Source: CAKZLS01 sp963701445 (GTDB taxonomy: Bacteria; Pseudomonadota; Alphaproteobacteria; Rhodospirillales; Defluviicoccaceae). Taken from it: a DNA stretch of 64,000 nt. A program made the translations under genes and the position numbers. The DNA lies in NCBI GenBank assembly GCA_963701445.1, contig CAVPAM010000031.1, positions 1-64,000 of the forward strand, given 5' to 3'. Shown piece by piece: positions 53,713 through 62,741 of the stretch. How positions within the stretch are numbered: position 1 is the stretch's first letter; every line of letters begins with the position of its first letter. The notes under the pieces were generated by a model that saw only the letters and a program-made list of their open reading frames with translations, was not told the origin of the DNA and made no database searches.

Positions 53713-55143
53713 ATGACCACCAAACACTCTAACACCAGCGCCGCCGATCACAACCAGCCCATTCTCACTGTCGGGGAGATTTCCCAGGCGCTCAAGCGGC
53801 ACGTGGAGCAGGCGTTCGGCTTTGTCCGGGTCCGGGGCGAGATCAGCGGTTTCAAACGCGCGCCGTCGGGTCACCTCTATCTGTCCCTGAAGGACGAGAC
53901 GGCGGTGCTCACGGGCGTGTGCTGGCGGGGCACCGCGTCGCGCCTGTCGCTGAGCCCCGAAGACGGCATGGAGGTGGTGGCCACCGGCCGGCTGACCACC
54001 TATCCCGGGCGCTCGCAGTACCAGATCGTCGTGGAAAGCATGGAGCTCGCCGGCGAGGGCGCGCTGCTCAAGCTGTTGGAGGACCGGAAGAAACGGCTGG
54101 CCGCCGAGGGGCTGTTCGATCCGGAGCGGAAGAAGCCGCTGCCCTACCTGCCCGCCGTCATCGGCGTGGTGACCTCGCCGACGGGCGCGGTCATCCAGGA
54201 CATTCTTCACCGGCTGGGCGACCGGTTCCCGAGACGCGTGCTGATCTGGCCGGCGCTGGTGCAGGGCGACGGGGCGGCCGAACAGGTGGCCGCCGCCATC
54301 CGGGGCTTCGGCGACCTGCCGCCGGGAGGCGCCGTGCCGAGGCCGGACGTGCTGATCGTCGCGCGCGGCGGCGGCAGCCTCGAGGACCTGTGGGCGTTCA
54401 ACGAGGAGGTCGTCGTTCGCGCCGTGGCCGACTGCGCCATTCCGGTGATATCGGCGGTCGGCCACGAGACCGACACCACGCTGATCGATTATGCCTCGGA
54501 CGTGCGGGCGCCGACGCCCACCGCCGCCGCCGAAATGGCGGTGCCGGTGCGGATGGACCTGGTCGGCCAGGTGATGGTCGCGGGTTCGCGCCTGGTGGAA
54601 GCCATGGCCCGGGGGATCGCCGAGCGCCGCGTCCGGCTGGATGGTTTCGCGCGCGCCCTGCCGAGGCCGATCCGGATCATCGAGGAAACGCGCCAGCGTC
54701 TCGACGATTGGAGCGAGCGGCTGGGAAACAGCCTGTCGGTCGGGCTCGATCTCCGCCAGCGGCGGCTGGCGCAGGCGGCCGGGCGGCTGAAAAGTCCAAA
54801 GCAGAGGATCGAGCACGAGGCCAGCCGGCTCGAAGCGGAGGCGCGCGCGCTTTCGGCCGCGATCCGCGCGGCGCTTCGCGAATGCCGGGCCCGGCTCGAC
54901 GGCGCCGCGGTCGTTCTGGAAAGCCTGTCCTATCAGCGCGTGCTGGAACGGGGATTTGCTCTCGTCCATGGCCCGGACGGCGAGCCGATTTCCCGCGCCG
55001 GGCAGGCCAAACCGGGGATGAACATCGGCCTCGAGTTCAGCGACGGCGCCGTCGGCGCCACCGTGGAGGGCGCGCCGTCGCCGCGGAAACCGCGCCGGCG
55101 TCCCTCGAAGGCCCCCGATGGCACCCAAGGGAGTTTGCTGTAG
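53713..55143 (+). CDS. xseA: Exodeoxyribonuclease VII large subunit
   Basis: 476 residues. Degrades single-stranded DNA with XseB. N-terminal OB fold (VRVRGEISGFKRAPSGHLYLSLKD), catalytic domain with VIGVVTSPTGAVIQDILHRL, LIVARGGGSLEDLWAFNEE and PVISAVGHETDTTLIDYASD near 255-330, then long coiled coil. The open frame extends upstream but ATG 53713 gives the family start. The tail is Pro/Arg-rich. xseB is not here. Confidence 0.93.
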   Translation: MTTKHSNTSAADHNQPILTVGEISQALKRHVEQAFGFVRVRGEISGFKRAPSGHLYLSLKDETAVLTGVCWRGTASRLSLSPEDGMEVVATGRLTTYPGRSQYQIVVESMELAGEGALLKLLEDRKKRLAAEGLFDPERKKPLPYLPAVIGVVTSPTGAVIQDILHRLGDRFPRRVLIWPALVQGDGAAEQVAAAIRGFGDLPPGGAVPRPDVLIVARGGGSLEDLWAFNEEVVVRAVADCAIPVISAVGHETDTTLIDYASDVRAPTPTAAAEMAVPVRMDLVGQVMVAGSRLVEAMARGIAERRVRLDGFARALPRPIRIIEETRQRLDDWSERLGNSLSVGLDLRQRRLAQAAGRLKSPKQRIEHEASRLEAEARALSAAIRAALRECRARLDGAAVVLESLSYQRVLERGFALVHGPDGEPISRAGQAKPGMNIGLEFSDGAVGATVEGAPSPRKPRRRPSKAPDGTQGSLL

Positions 55144-55149
55144 GGTTCA

Positions 55150-56982
55150 CTAACGACGGCCGAACAGCCGTTCGATATCGGCCAGTTTCAGCTCCACGTA
55201 GGTCGGCCGGCCATGGCCGCACTGGCCGGAGTGCGGGGTCCGCTCCATCTCGCGGAGAAGGGCGTTCATCTCGGCGACGTTCAGCGCCCGGCCCGCGCGG
55301 ACGCTGCCATGGCAGGCCATGGTCGAACAGACGTGGTTCAACTGGTCCTTGAGGGCCAGCGCTTCCTCCATGTCGCCGAGATCGTCGGCGAGGTCCCGCA
55401 CCAGCCCTTGCGCATCGACGGTGCCGAGAAGGGCCGGAACCTCCCGGACGACGACGGCGCCCTCGCCGAAGGGTTCGATCAGGAGGCCGAGCGCGGCCAG
55501 TTCGTCGGCGCGCGCGAGGATGCGTTCGGCGGCCGCTGCGTCGAGTTCGACCACCTCGGGGATCAACAGGCCCTGGCGGGACACGCCGCCGTGCGCGAGC
55601 GCCTGCGAGATGCGCTCGTAGACCAGCCGTTCATGGGCCGCGTGCTGGTCGACGATGACGATGCCGTCGGCCGACTGCGCGACGATATAGGTGCGGTGAA
55701 CCTGCGCCCGCGCCGCTCCGAGGGGCAGGTCGAGATCCGGCTCCGGGGCGCCCTCGGCCGCTCCGGACGGAGCCATCGCATGCGCCGACGGGTCCTCCGA
55801 CGATAGGTCGAAATCGAACCGCCGGGGCGCTTCCGCCATTCCGCCGCGTCCGACGTGTCCCAGGTGATCGTTGAACGCCGGGAAATTCCCGCCGACATGG
55901 GCGATCGAGGGCGAACCGCCCGGGGACGCGCCCACGCGCATGGAACTCAGGGCGGTATTGGAAGCCGTCGTCGCGGTCCGGTAACCGGCATCGGCCAGCG
56001 CGCGCTTGAGCGCGCCGATGACCAGCCCTCGCACCAGCGCCGGGTCCCGGAACCGCACCTCGGTCTTCATGGGATGAACGTTGACGTCCAGGGCATCCGT
56101 CGGCACGTCGAGGAACACGGCGACCATGGCATGGCGGTCGGACGCCATGAGGCCGTGATAGGCGGCGCGGACCGTCCCGTACAGAAGCCGGTCCCGTACC
56201 GGCCGGCCGTTGACGAAGAGGAACTGCATGGAGGCATTGCGCCGATGCAGCGTCGGAAGACCGATATGTCCGGAAAGCCGGACACCCTCTCGTTCCGCGT
56301 CGACGGCGACGGCGCTCGCTTGAAAGTCGCGGCCGAGAATGGCGCCGAGCCGGGAGAGGCGCACCTCCAGGGGTTCGCCCGTGACCGCGGGAAGTTTCAG
56401 GGATGTCTTGACGCCGTCGCCGAGCGTGAAGGCGACATGCGGATGGGCCATGGCCAGACGGGTCACGGCTTCCGTCGCATGGGTGGTTTCGGTGGACACG
56501 GCCTTGAGAAACTTGAGCCGCGCCGGCGTGGCGAAGAACAGGTCGCGCACCTCGACGCAGGTTCCGGGGGAGTGGGCGGCGGGTTTCGGCTCGGCGTGCC
56601 GCCCGCCTTCGATCGCGATGCTCCACGCGCTGTCGGCGTTCGGCGGACGGCTGGTGATGGTCAGCCGCGATACGGCGCCGATGGACGGCAATGCCTCGCC
56701 GCGGAAGCCGAGCGTGCTGATCCGGGTCAGGTCGTCGTCGGGAAGCTTGGACGTGGCGTGGCGCTCGACCGCCAACCGCAGGTCCTCGGCGGTCATCCCC
56801 GAGCCGTCGTCGGTGACTGAAATCAGGCTTCGACCGCCATCGCGAATGATGATGTCGACGCGGCTCGCTCCCGCGTCGAGGCTGTTCTCCACGAGTTCCT
56901 TGACCGCCGACGCGGGACGCTCGATCACCTCGCCGGCAGCGATGCGGTTGACAACGGTGCTGGCGAGGAGCCGGATGGTCAT
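55150..56982 (-). CDS. mutL: DNA mismatch repair protein MutL (endonuclease type)
   Basis: 610 residues. GHKL ATPase: ELVENSLDAGAS, VTDDGSGM, STLGFRGEALPSIG. The C-terminal domain has DQHAAHERLVYERI, matching DQHAx2Ex4E, plus ACHGSVRAG and QCGHGRPTYVEL, so it should be a nicking MutL as expected where MutH is absent. The central linker is variable. Convergent with xseA with only six bases between stops. Confidence 0.95.
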   Translation of the reverse strand: MTIRLLASTVVNRIAAGEVIERPASAVKELVENSLDAGASRVDIIIRDGGRSLISVTDDGSGMTAEDLRLAVERHATSKLPDDDLTRISTLGFRGEALPSIGAVSRLTITSRPPNADSAWSIAIEGGRHAEPKPAAHSPGTCVEVRDLFFATPARLKFLKAVSTETTHATEAVTRLAMAHPHVAFTLGDGVKTSLKLPAVTGEPLEVRLSRLGAILGRDFQASAVAVDAEREGVRLSGHIGLPTLHRRNASMQFLFVNGRPVRDRLLYGTVRAAYHGLMASDRHAMVAVFLDVPTDALDVNVHPMKTEVRFRDPALVRGLVIGALKRALADAGYRTATTASNTALSSMRVGASPGGSPSIAHVGGNFPAFNDHLGHVGRGGMAEAPRRFDFDLSSEDPSAHAMAPSGAAEGAPEPDLDLPLGAARAQVHRTYIVAQSADGIVIVDQHAAHERLVYERISQALAHGGVSRQGLLIPEVVELDAAAAERILARADELAALGLLIEPFGEGAVVVREVPALLGTVDAQGLVRDLADDLGDMEEALALKDQLNHVCSTMACHGSVRAGRALNVAEMNALLREMERTPHSGQCGHGRPTYVELKLADIERLFGRR

Positions 56983-56993
56983 GGGTCGTCTAT

Positions 56994-58640
56994 TCAGTTG
57001 ACCGTTTTCAGTTCTTTGTAGGCGTTGATCAAACCGTTGGTGGACGCATCGTGGCTGGTGACCACGTCGCCGTTTTCCAGTTCGGGCAGGATCGCCTTGG
57101 CCAACTGCTTGCCCAGTTCAACGCCCCACTGGTCGAACGAGTTGATTTGCCAGATGATCCCCTGCACGAAAATCTTGTGCTCGTAGAGCGCGATCAGCAT
57201 TCCCAGGGTATGGGGATCGAACCGGCGCACGAGAATGGAGTTGGTCGGCCGGTTGCCATCGAAGACCTTGTGCGGGACGAGCCCTTCCAGGTCGGCCCCG
57301 GAGAGGCCCTGAGCCTCGAGTTCCTTCCGGACTTGGGCCTCCGCCTTACCCGTCATCAAGGCTTCCGTCTGCGCAAAGAAATTCGAAAGCAGGATGGGGT
57401 GGTGGTTGCCGATGTTGTTGTGACTGCGGGCCGGAGCGATGAAGTCGCACGGTACCAGGCGAGTGCTCTGGTGAACGAGCTGGTAGAAGGAGTGCTGCCC
57501 GTTGGTGCCCGGTTCGCCGAATAGGATCGGGCCGGTGGGGTAGTCCACGCGCAGGCCGTCGCGCGTGACGTACTTGCCGTTGCTCTCCATGTCGGCCTGC
57601 TGGAGGTAGGCCGGAAGCCGGTGGAGGTACTGGTCGTAGGGGAGGACCGCGTAGGTGTCGGCGCCGAGGAAATCGGTGTTCCACACGCCGATCAGCGCCA
57701 GGATCACCGGAAGGTTGGCTTCCAGCGGCGCCGTCCGGAAGTGATCGTCCATGTCGCGCCCGCCGGCGAGCAATTCCTCGAACCGGTCCATGCCGATGGC
57801 CACGGCGATGGGAAGCCCGATGGCCGACCACAGCGAATACCGGCCGCCGACCCAGTCCCAGAACTCGAACATGTTGGCGGAATCAATGCCGAATTCGGTC
57901 ACCGCCTGGGTATTGGTGGACAGCGCGACAAAATGCTTGGCCACCGCGTCCTTGCCCAAGGCGTCGATCAGCCACGTGCGCGCGCTGGTGGCGTTGGTCA
58001 GCGTTTCCTGCGTCGTAAAGGTCTTCGACGCGACGATGAACAGCGACGTTTCGGGATCGAGCGGCTTGAGGGTCTCGGCGATATGCGTGCCGTCGACGTT
58101 CGAGACGAAATGAACGTTGAGGCCGGGTTGGTGATAGGGCTTGAGGGCCTCGCTGACCATGACCGGGCCAAGATCGGAGCCGCCGATCCCGACGTTGACC
58201 ACGTCGGTGATGCGCTTGCCGGTCGACCCCTTCCAGGCGCCGCTCCGAACGGCATCGGAGAATGTGCGCATCTGATCGAGGACGCGGGCCACGTCCGGCA
58301 TCACGTCCTTGCCATCCACATGGATCGGCCTGTCGGCGGAGTTGCGAAGCGCCACGTGAAGGACTGCCCTGCCCTCGGTGTTGTTGATTTTCTCGCCCGA
58401 GAACATCTTCTCCCGCCATTTCTCCACGTCCGCTTCCCTGGCCAGATCCCTGAGAAGGCTCATCGTTTCCGAAGTGATCCGGTTCTTCGAGTAGTCCAGG
58501 AGCATGTCGCCGGTGCGAACAGTGAACTTGTCGAACCGCCCGGGGTCGTCCGCGAACAGGTCGCGCATGTGCAGGTCTTGCGTGGCCGCGCGATGGTTTT
58601 CGAGCGCTTTCCACGCGGAGGTGCTTCTGATCGATGGCAT
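56994..58640 (-). CDS. pgi: Glucose-6-phosphate isomerase
   Basis: 548 residues. Interconverts glucose-6-P and fructose-6-P. VGIGGSDLGPVMVSEAL near 155, VASKTFTTQETLTNA near 207 and GGRYSLWSAIGLPIAVA near 270, NGQHSFYQLVHQ with the catalytic His near 385, and VELGKQLAKAILPEL near the end are standard. It is the gene directly before mutL, 11 bases apart. Confidence 0.96.
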   Translation of the reverse strand: MPSIRSTSAWKALENHRAATQDLHMRDLFADDPGRFDKFTVRTGDMLLDYSKNRITSETMSLLRDLAREADVEKWREKMFSGEKINNTEGRAVLHVALRNSADRPIHVDGKDVMPDVARVLDQMRTFSDAVRSGAWKGSTGKRITDVVNVGIGGSDLGPVMVSEALKPYHQPGLNVHFVSNVDGTHIAETLKPLDPETSLFIVASKTFTTQETLTNATSARTWLIDALGKDAVAKHFVALSTNTQAVTEFGIDSANMFEFWDWVGGRYSLWSAIGLPIAVAIGMDRFEELLAGGRDMDDHFRTAPLEANLPVILALIGVWNTDFLGADTYAVLPYDQYLHRLPAYLQQADMESNGKYVTRDGLRVDYPTGPILFGEPGTNGQHSFYQLVHQSTRLVPCDFIAPARSHNNIGNHHPILLSNFFAQTEALMTGKAEAQVRKELEAQGLSGADLEGLVPHKVFDGNRPTNSILVRRFDPHTLGMLIALYEHKIFVQGIIWQINSFDQWGVELGKQLAKAILPELENGDVVTSHDASTNGLINAYKELKTVN

Positions 58641-58741
58641 GATTAGGTCCCTTGGTTCCCCACTGATTGGCTTTTGCAGCCTGGTGACCCGACCTTATCA
58701 AACCCCAACGGGTGCGGCCACACCACGAACGCCGATCCGAG

Positions 58742-58771
58742 AAAAAAAGCTCGCCCCCCGTAACAACGGGG
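58742..58771 (-). terminator. Terminator of the ileS-M16 cluster
   Basis: On the minus strand, CCCCGT/ACGGGG stem with a four-base loop (58756-58771) is followed a few bases later by a run of seven T (58742-58748). It lies shortly after the M16 stop and before pgi. Confidence 0.55.
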
Positions 58772-58782
58772 ATCGATATCCG

Positions 58783-60108
58783 CTATTCGGCGACCCCTTC
58801 GGGCTGGCCCACGACGACCATCGTCAGCGCGGCCGGGTCGAGTAACGTCTTGGCGACACGGTTGACGTCGTCGAGTGTGACCGCCTCCATCAACGCGTTT
58901 CGCCGGTCGAGATAGTCGATGCCGAGATTGTAAATGCGCATGGCCACGAGAATGGAGGCGATGCTGCTGTTGGAGGTGAACCTCAGCGGGAACGAACCGA
59001 TCAGGTAGGTCTTGGAATCGGCGAGTTCTTCGGGCGTGGCGCCATCCTCGGCCAATCGCCGCCACTCCTCGCGCACCACGTCCAGGGTTTCGCCGGCGCG
59101 TTCGTTCGCTGTGCCGGCGCTTCCGACGATGAGGCCGGCGTGCGCGAGCGGCATCAGCGACGTCCCCACGGAATAGGCGAGGCCTCGCTTGTCGCGAACC
59201 TCCTGGTAGAGCCTCGATGTAAAGCTGCCGCCTCCCAAAATCCGGTTCATCACCGTCGCGGCGTAGAAGTCCGGATCGTCCCGCTTCAAACCTTGCTGAC
59301 CGAAGATGATGGCACTCTGCCGCGCCGGTTTGTCGACGACGATGACCGCCGGAGCAACCGCGGCCTCGGTGTTCGCGACACCGTTGGGAGCCGATTTTTC
59401 CGGCAAGCCGGCGAACGTCGATTTGATCAGGCGCGCCAATTCTTCGGGAGTGATATCTCCGGCGACGCCAATGAAGAGGTTGTCGCGGGCCAACCGCCGG
59501 GCGGTGAAATCGCGCAGATCGGCTTCGGTGATGGCGGCCACGCTCTCTTCCGTTCCCTCCACCGGACGGCCATAGGGATGGTCGGGGAAGGTCGTGCTGA
59601 AAAACCTGGAATTCGCCACGTTGTCGGGGTCCTCCGCGGCACGGCGGAGCATGGACTGCAGTTGACTTCTGACTCGCGCAACGGGCTCGGCGTCGAAACG
59701 AGGCGACGTCAGCGCCAGTTTCAACAGTTCGAAGGCTTCGTCGCGATGGGCCGTCAGCGTGCGCAGGTTCCCGTCGAACGTATCCAGTCCGGCATCGAAA
59801 GACAGTGAAACCGCCAGTTCCTCGAGCCTGAGCTGAAATGCCTGGGAGTCCAGATCGCCCGCGCCTTCGTCGATGAGCGCCGCGGTCATGCCCGCCAGGC
59901 CCTCTTTTCCGACCGGGTCGAGCGCCGATCCGCCCCGGAAGGCGATTTTGACGGCGATCATGGGGTTGGAGTGATCTTCGACCAGCCATGCCTCGATATC
60001 GTCGACGATCACGCGCTGAACATCCACCGCAAGGGCGGAGGTCGCCGAGCAAACAAGGAGAAAAACGCCAAACGCCGAAACGGCCGCTCGCGAAAAAAGC
60101 ACCCTCAT
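58783..60108 (-). CDS. M16-family peptidase-like subunit lacking the zinc motif
   Basis: 441 residues. Signal peptide (VFLLVCSATSALA). The M16 fold is visible (VKIAFRGGSALDPVGKEGLAGMTAALIDEGAGDLD), but the HxxEH zinc motif is replaced (AALIDEG), so it should be the non-catalytic partner. C-terminal RDKRGLAYSVGTSLMPLAHAG matches the M16 substrate domain. Its ATG overlaps the upstream catalytic gene's stop by four bases. Together they probably form a periplasmic heterodimer. Confidence 0.88.
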   Translation of the reverse strand: MRVLFSRAAVSAFGVFLLVCSATSALAVDVQRVIVDDIEAWLVEDHSNPMIAVKIAFRGGSALDPVGKEGLAGMTAALIDEGAGDLDSQAFQLRLEELAVSLSFDAGLDTFDGNLRTLTAHRDEAFELLKLALTSPRFDAEPVARVRSQLQSMLRRAAEDPDNVANSRFFSTTFPDHPYGRPVEGTEESVAAITEADLRDFTARRLARDNLFIGVAGDITPEELARLIKSTFAGLPEKSAPNGVANTEAAVAPAVIVVDKPARQSAIIFGQQGLKRDDPDFYAATVMNRILGGGSFTSRLYQEVRDKRGLAYSVGTSLMPLAHAGLIVGSAGTANERAGETLDVVREEWRRLAEDGATPEELADSKTYLIGSFPLRFTSNSSIASILVAMRIYNLGIDYLDRRNALMEAVTLDDVNRVAKTLLDPAALTMVVVGQPEGVAE

Positions 60109-61487
60109 TGACTGGACGCCGACTCTGGAATTTTATCGGAGAGAAGAAGTGCGGTGACCGCGCTGTCCCCGGAGAGAACCTCGCGCGCGACCTTATCGAT
60201 CTGGGTTTTCGTGACCGACTGAATCCGTTCGGGCCATTCTTCCACATCCTCGATGGAGAGCCCGATGGCCAGCGCCTCGCCCAATACCCTGGCGCCGGTG
60301 GAGAGCGAGTCCCGCGCATAGACAACCTCGGCCAACATCCCATCCTTGGCCCGCTTTATCTCCTCCTCGGTGACACCGCCCTCGACGACTTCGCGAAGGA
60401 CAGCCTCCATGGCCTCTTCCACCGCCTCCAAGGACACCCCGGAACGCGGGCTCGCGTACAAGGTCAATCGCGCGGGCCCACGCTTCGAGGGGTCGTACCA
60501 AGCCCCGGCCGACGCCGCCAACGCGCGATCCACAACCATTTGGCGGTAAATGCGGCTGGTGGCACCGCCGCCGATGATCTGCGCAAGAACCTCCAGGGCA
60601 TGGACATCGGCGGTCGCACCCGTTTTGTAGCTGGGCACCACGTAGGTTCGGTTCCATTCGGGCTGGCGAACCCTTTCGTCGTGCAGCGTGACCCGCCGCT
60701 CGGTTTTCTGCGGCGGATCCCGGAGGGTCAGGCGGGACACATCGGGCGACTTGGGAATCGCGCCGTAATACTTTTCCGCGAGCGGGCGCACATCCTCGAG
60801 GGTGACGTCGCCGGCGACGATCAGAACGGCGTTGTTGGGGGCATACCAGCGTTGATAGAAATCAAGGACTTCCGGCCGCTCGAGGGCGGCCAGTTCGTGT
60901 TCCCAACCGATGATCGGCCGGCGGTACGGATGGTTCAGGAATTGAACGGCTCCGGCGCGCTCGCTCAGAATTGCGCTCGGATCGTTGTCGATACGCTGGT
61001 GCCGCTCCTCGAGAACCACCTGGCGTTCCGATTTAACCTGATCGTCGGTCAACGTCAGGTTTCTCATCCGGTCCGCTTCCATCTCCATCACCAGTTCCAG
61101 CCGATCCTTGGCCACGCTCTGGTAATAGGCGGTGTAGTCGTACGAAGTGAAGGCGTTTTCCTGGCCGCCAATCCGGGCGACCGCGTTGGAGAATTCACCC
61201 GGGCCGCGGCTCTCCGTTCCCTTGAACATCAAATGTTCCAGCAGGTGGGCGATGCCGGAGTGGCCGGCAGGCTCGTCCGCGGACCCCACCTTGTACCAAA
61301 CCATATGGGTGACGACCGGCACGCGATGATTCGGTACCACCACCACCTGCATACCGTTGTCCAACATGAATGTCTCGGGATTGAAGACGCCGTCTCGCGC
61401 GGAACCGGGCGAGACCGGCAACACGGACAGCACCAGCGCCAAGACCGCGAGCAAGCAACCCGGGCTCACCCTTATCGGCATTGCCAT
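60105..61487 (-). CDS. M16-family zinc peptidase (catalytic subunit)
   Basis: 460 residues; signal peptide (GCLLAVLALVLSVLPVSPGSA). GHSGIAHLLEHLMFKG carries the inverted zinc motif HLLEH, and EMEADRM about 75 residues later supplies the third ligand. The C-terminal domain is present. Periplasmic peptidase similar to PqqL/mitochondrial processing peptidase beta. Coupled to the inactive partner. ATG 61487 or 61481 both fit. Confidence 0.9.
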   Translation of the reverse strand: MAMPIRVSPGCLLAVLALVLSVLPVSPGSARDGVFNPETFMLDNGMQVVVVPNHRVPVVTHMVWYKVGSADEPAGHSGIAHLLEHLMFKGTESRGPGEFSNAVARIGGQENAFTSYDYTAYYQSVAKDRLELVMEMEADRMRNLTLTDDQVKSERQVVLEERHQRIDNDPSAILSERAGAVQFLNHPYRRPIIGWEHELAALERPEVLDFYQRWYAPNNAVLIVAGDVTLEDVRPLAEKYYGAIPKSPDVSRLTLRDPPQKTERRVTLHDERVRQPEWNRTYVVPSYKTGATADVHALEVLAQIIGGGATSRIYRQMVVDRALAASAGAWYDPSKRGPARLTLYASPRSGVSLEAVEEAMEAVLREVVEGGVTEEEIKRAKDGMLAEVVYARDSLSTGARVLGEALAIGLSIEDVEEWPERIQSVTKTQIDKVAREVLSGDSAVTALLLSDKIPESASSQ

Positions 61488-61612
61488 TTCCTTGATCACA
61501 CCATGAAATGTTTCGGCATTTTTTCGCGCGACGGCTGTTCGAAGACCCCGCGCACGCGATTGATATGGTCGGGCGCCGCTTGGAAGCAAGAACGGGGTCG
61601 AGAGGAAAGGGA

Positions 61613-62209
61613 TCAGAAAAGCCCCTTCAGCTCCTTCAAAACGCCCTCCAGTGGCGCCCGCCTTTTTTGCTCGATCGTCGGCGTGTTACCGGCGGTGATG
61701 GGTTGCCCCAACGCTTGGTTCTCTTGAATGCGTCTTGCCTCGGGACCCGCGTCAACCACCGTTCCGTATTCGACCGGGGTCGTCCAGAACATCAGACGTT
61801 CCGTGAAACTCTGGTCTTCCTCGGCCAGGATGGTGGTTTCCCGGTTGACGAGATCGCGGATATCCGGGTCGGCCTGCATGCCTCCGGTCTGCTCCAGCAG
61901 GTTCCGCGTGCCGGGTGAGTACGAACTGAGGGTCGCCGAGGACTGGCCCGACGCCCCCGTATTGAATTGACCGCCAACCAGCGCGCCTCTCGCTTCCTGG
62001 CGCGGCATGATTTGTTGCGACGGCGCGGCCCCTGGCGCCGGGGGCCGCAGGGCATAATCCGGAGGCAGGCTGAGGGGCGCTCGCGAATAGACAGCAAATT
62101 CGTCGGGGGCCCGCTTTCCACCGCCGAGGAGGCCGCCATCCTGACATGCTCCGACAATGAACATCGCCAGCACTACTGTCGGTACGATACGACGCGCGCG
62201 ACTGGACAA
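61613..62209 (-). CDS. DUF3035 lipoprotein
   Basis: 198 residues. Signal ending MFIVGAC (lipobox-like). The mature part PDEFAVYSRAPLSLPPDYALRPP is the conserved DUF3035 block, followed by a flexible Gln/Ser-rich middle and an ordered TERLMFWTTPVEYG region. Common downstream of lspA in Rhodospirillales. Function unknown. Confidence 0.85.
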   Translation of the reverse strand: MSSRARRIVPTVVLAMFIVGACQDGGLLGGGKRAPDEFAVYSRAPLSLPPDYALRPPAPGAAPSQQIMPRQEARGALVGGQFNTGASGQSSATLSSYSPGTRNLLEQTGGMQADPDIRDLVNRETTILAEEDQSFTERLMFWTTPVEYGTVVDAGPEARRIQENQALGQPITAGNTPTIEQKRRAPLEGVLKELKGLF

Positions 62210-62215
62210 ACCGGT

Positions 62216-62719
62216 TTACCTCTGTTCATTTTCTACTTTATTAGACTGTTCCGCGCGGGCAAACAAGGAGTCCCAGATAAGGATGCCCGCTCCCACCGTG
62301 ATCGCGGCGTCCGCGACGTTGAATGCCGGCCAGTGGTAGCCGAACGCATGGACGTCCAAAAAGTCCGCGACGGCACCATAGCGTAATCTATCGATAAGGT
62401 TTCCGAGCGCTCCGCCGATGATCAACCCGAGCGCGACCCCGACCAATAAATTCCCGGCGCGTACGAGCCATACCAGCAAGAAGCACACGATGAGAGTGGT
62501 CACGAGCGGAAGAACCCACGAATTCAGGGGCGAATCGTTATTGAAGAAGCCGAAGCTGATTCCCCGGTTCCATCCCATCACGAGATTGAAGAACGGCGTA
62601 ATTTCGATCACGCGAGGCGGCCTCATGACCGTTTCCACGATCCACCATTTTGTCAGCTGATCCAAGGCGACAATGATCGCGACAATGCCGAGACCGGTTG
62701 ATAGCGGCCGGGGAAATTT
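62216..62719 (-). CDS. lspA: Lipoprotein signal peptidase (signal peptidase II)
   Basis: 167 residues, four membrane segments. FNLVMGWNRGISFGFF near 48, GNLIDRLRYGAVADFLDVH near 113 and FNVADAAITVGAG near 138 hold the two catalytic aspartates. Removes signal peptides from prolipoproteins such as the DUF3035 product next door. ATG 62719 is the family start. Confidence 0.93.
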   Translation of the reverse strand, partial: KFPRPLSTGLGIVAIIVALDQLTKWWIVETVMRPPRVIEITPFFNLVMGWNRGISFGFFNNDSPLNSWVLPLVTTLIVCFLLVWLVRAGNLLVGVALGLIIGGALGNLIDRLRYGAVADFLDVHAFGYHWPAFNVADAAITVGAGILIWDSLFARAEQSNKVENEQR

Positions 62720-62741
62720 CATGACCGCCCACCCGCGCAAT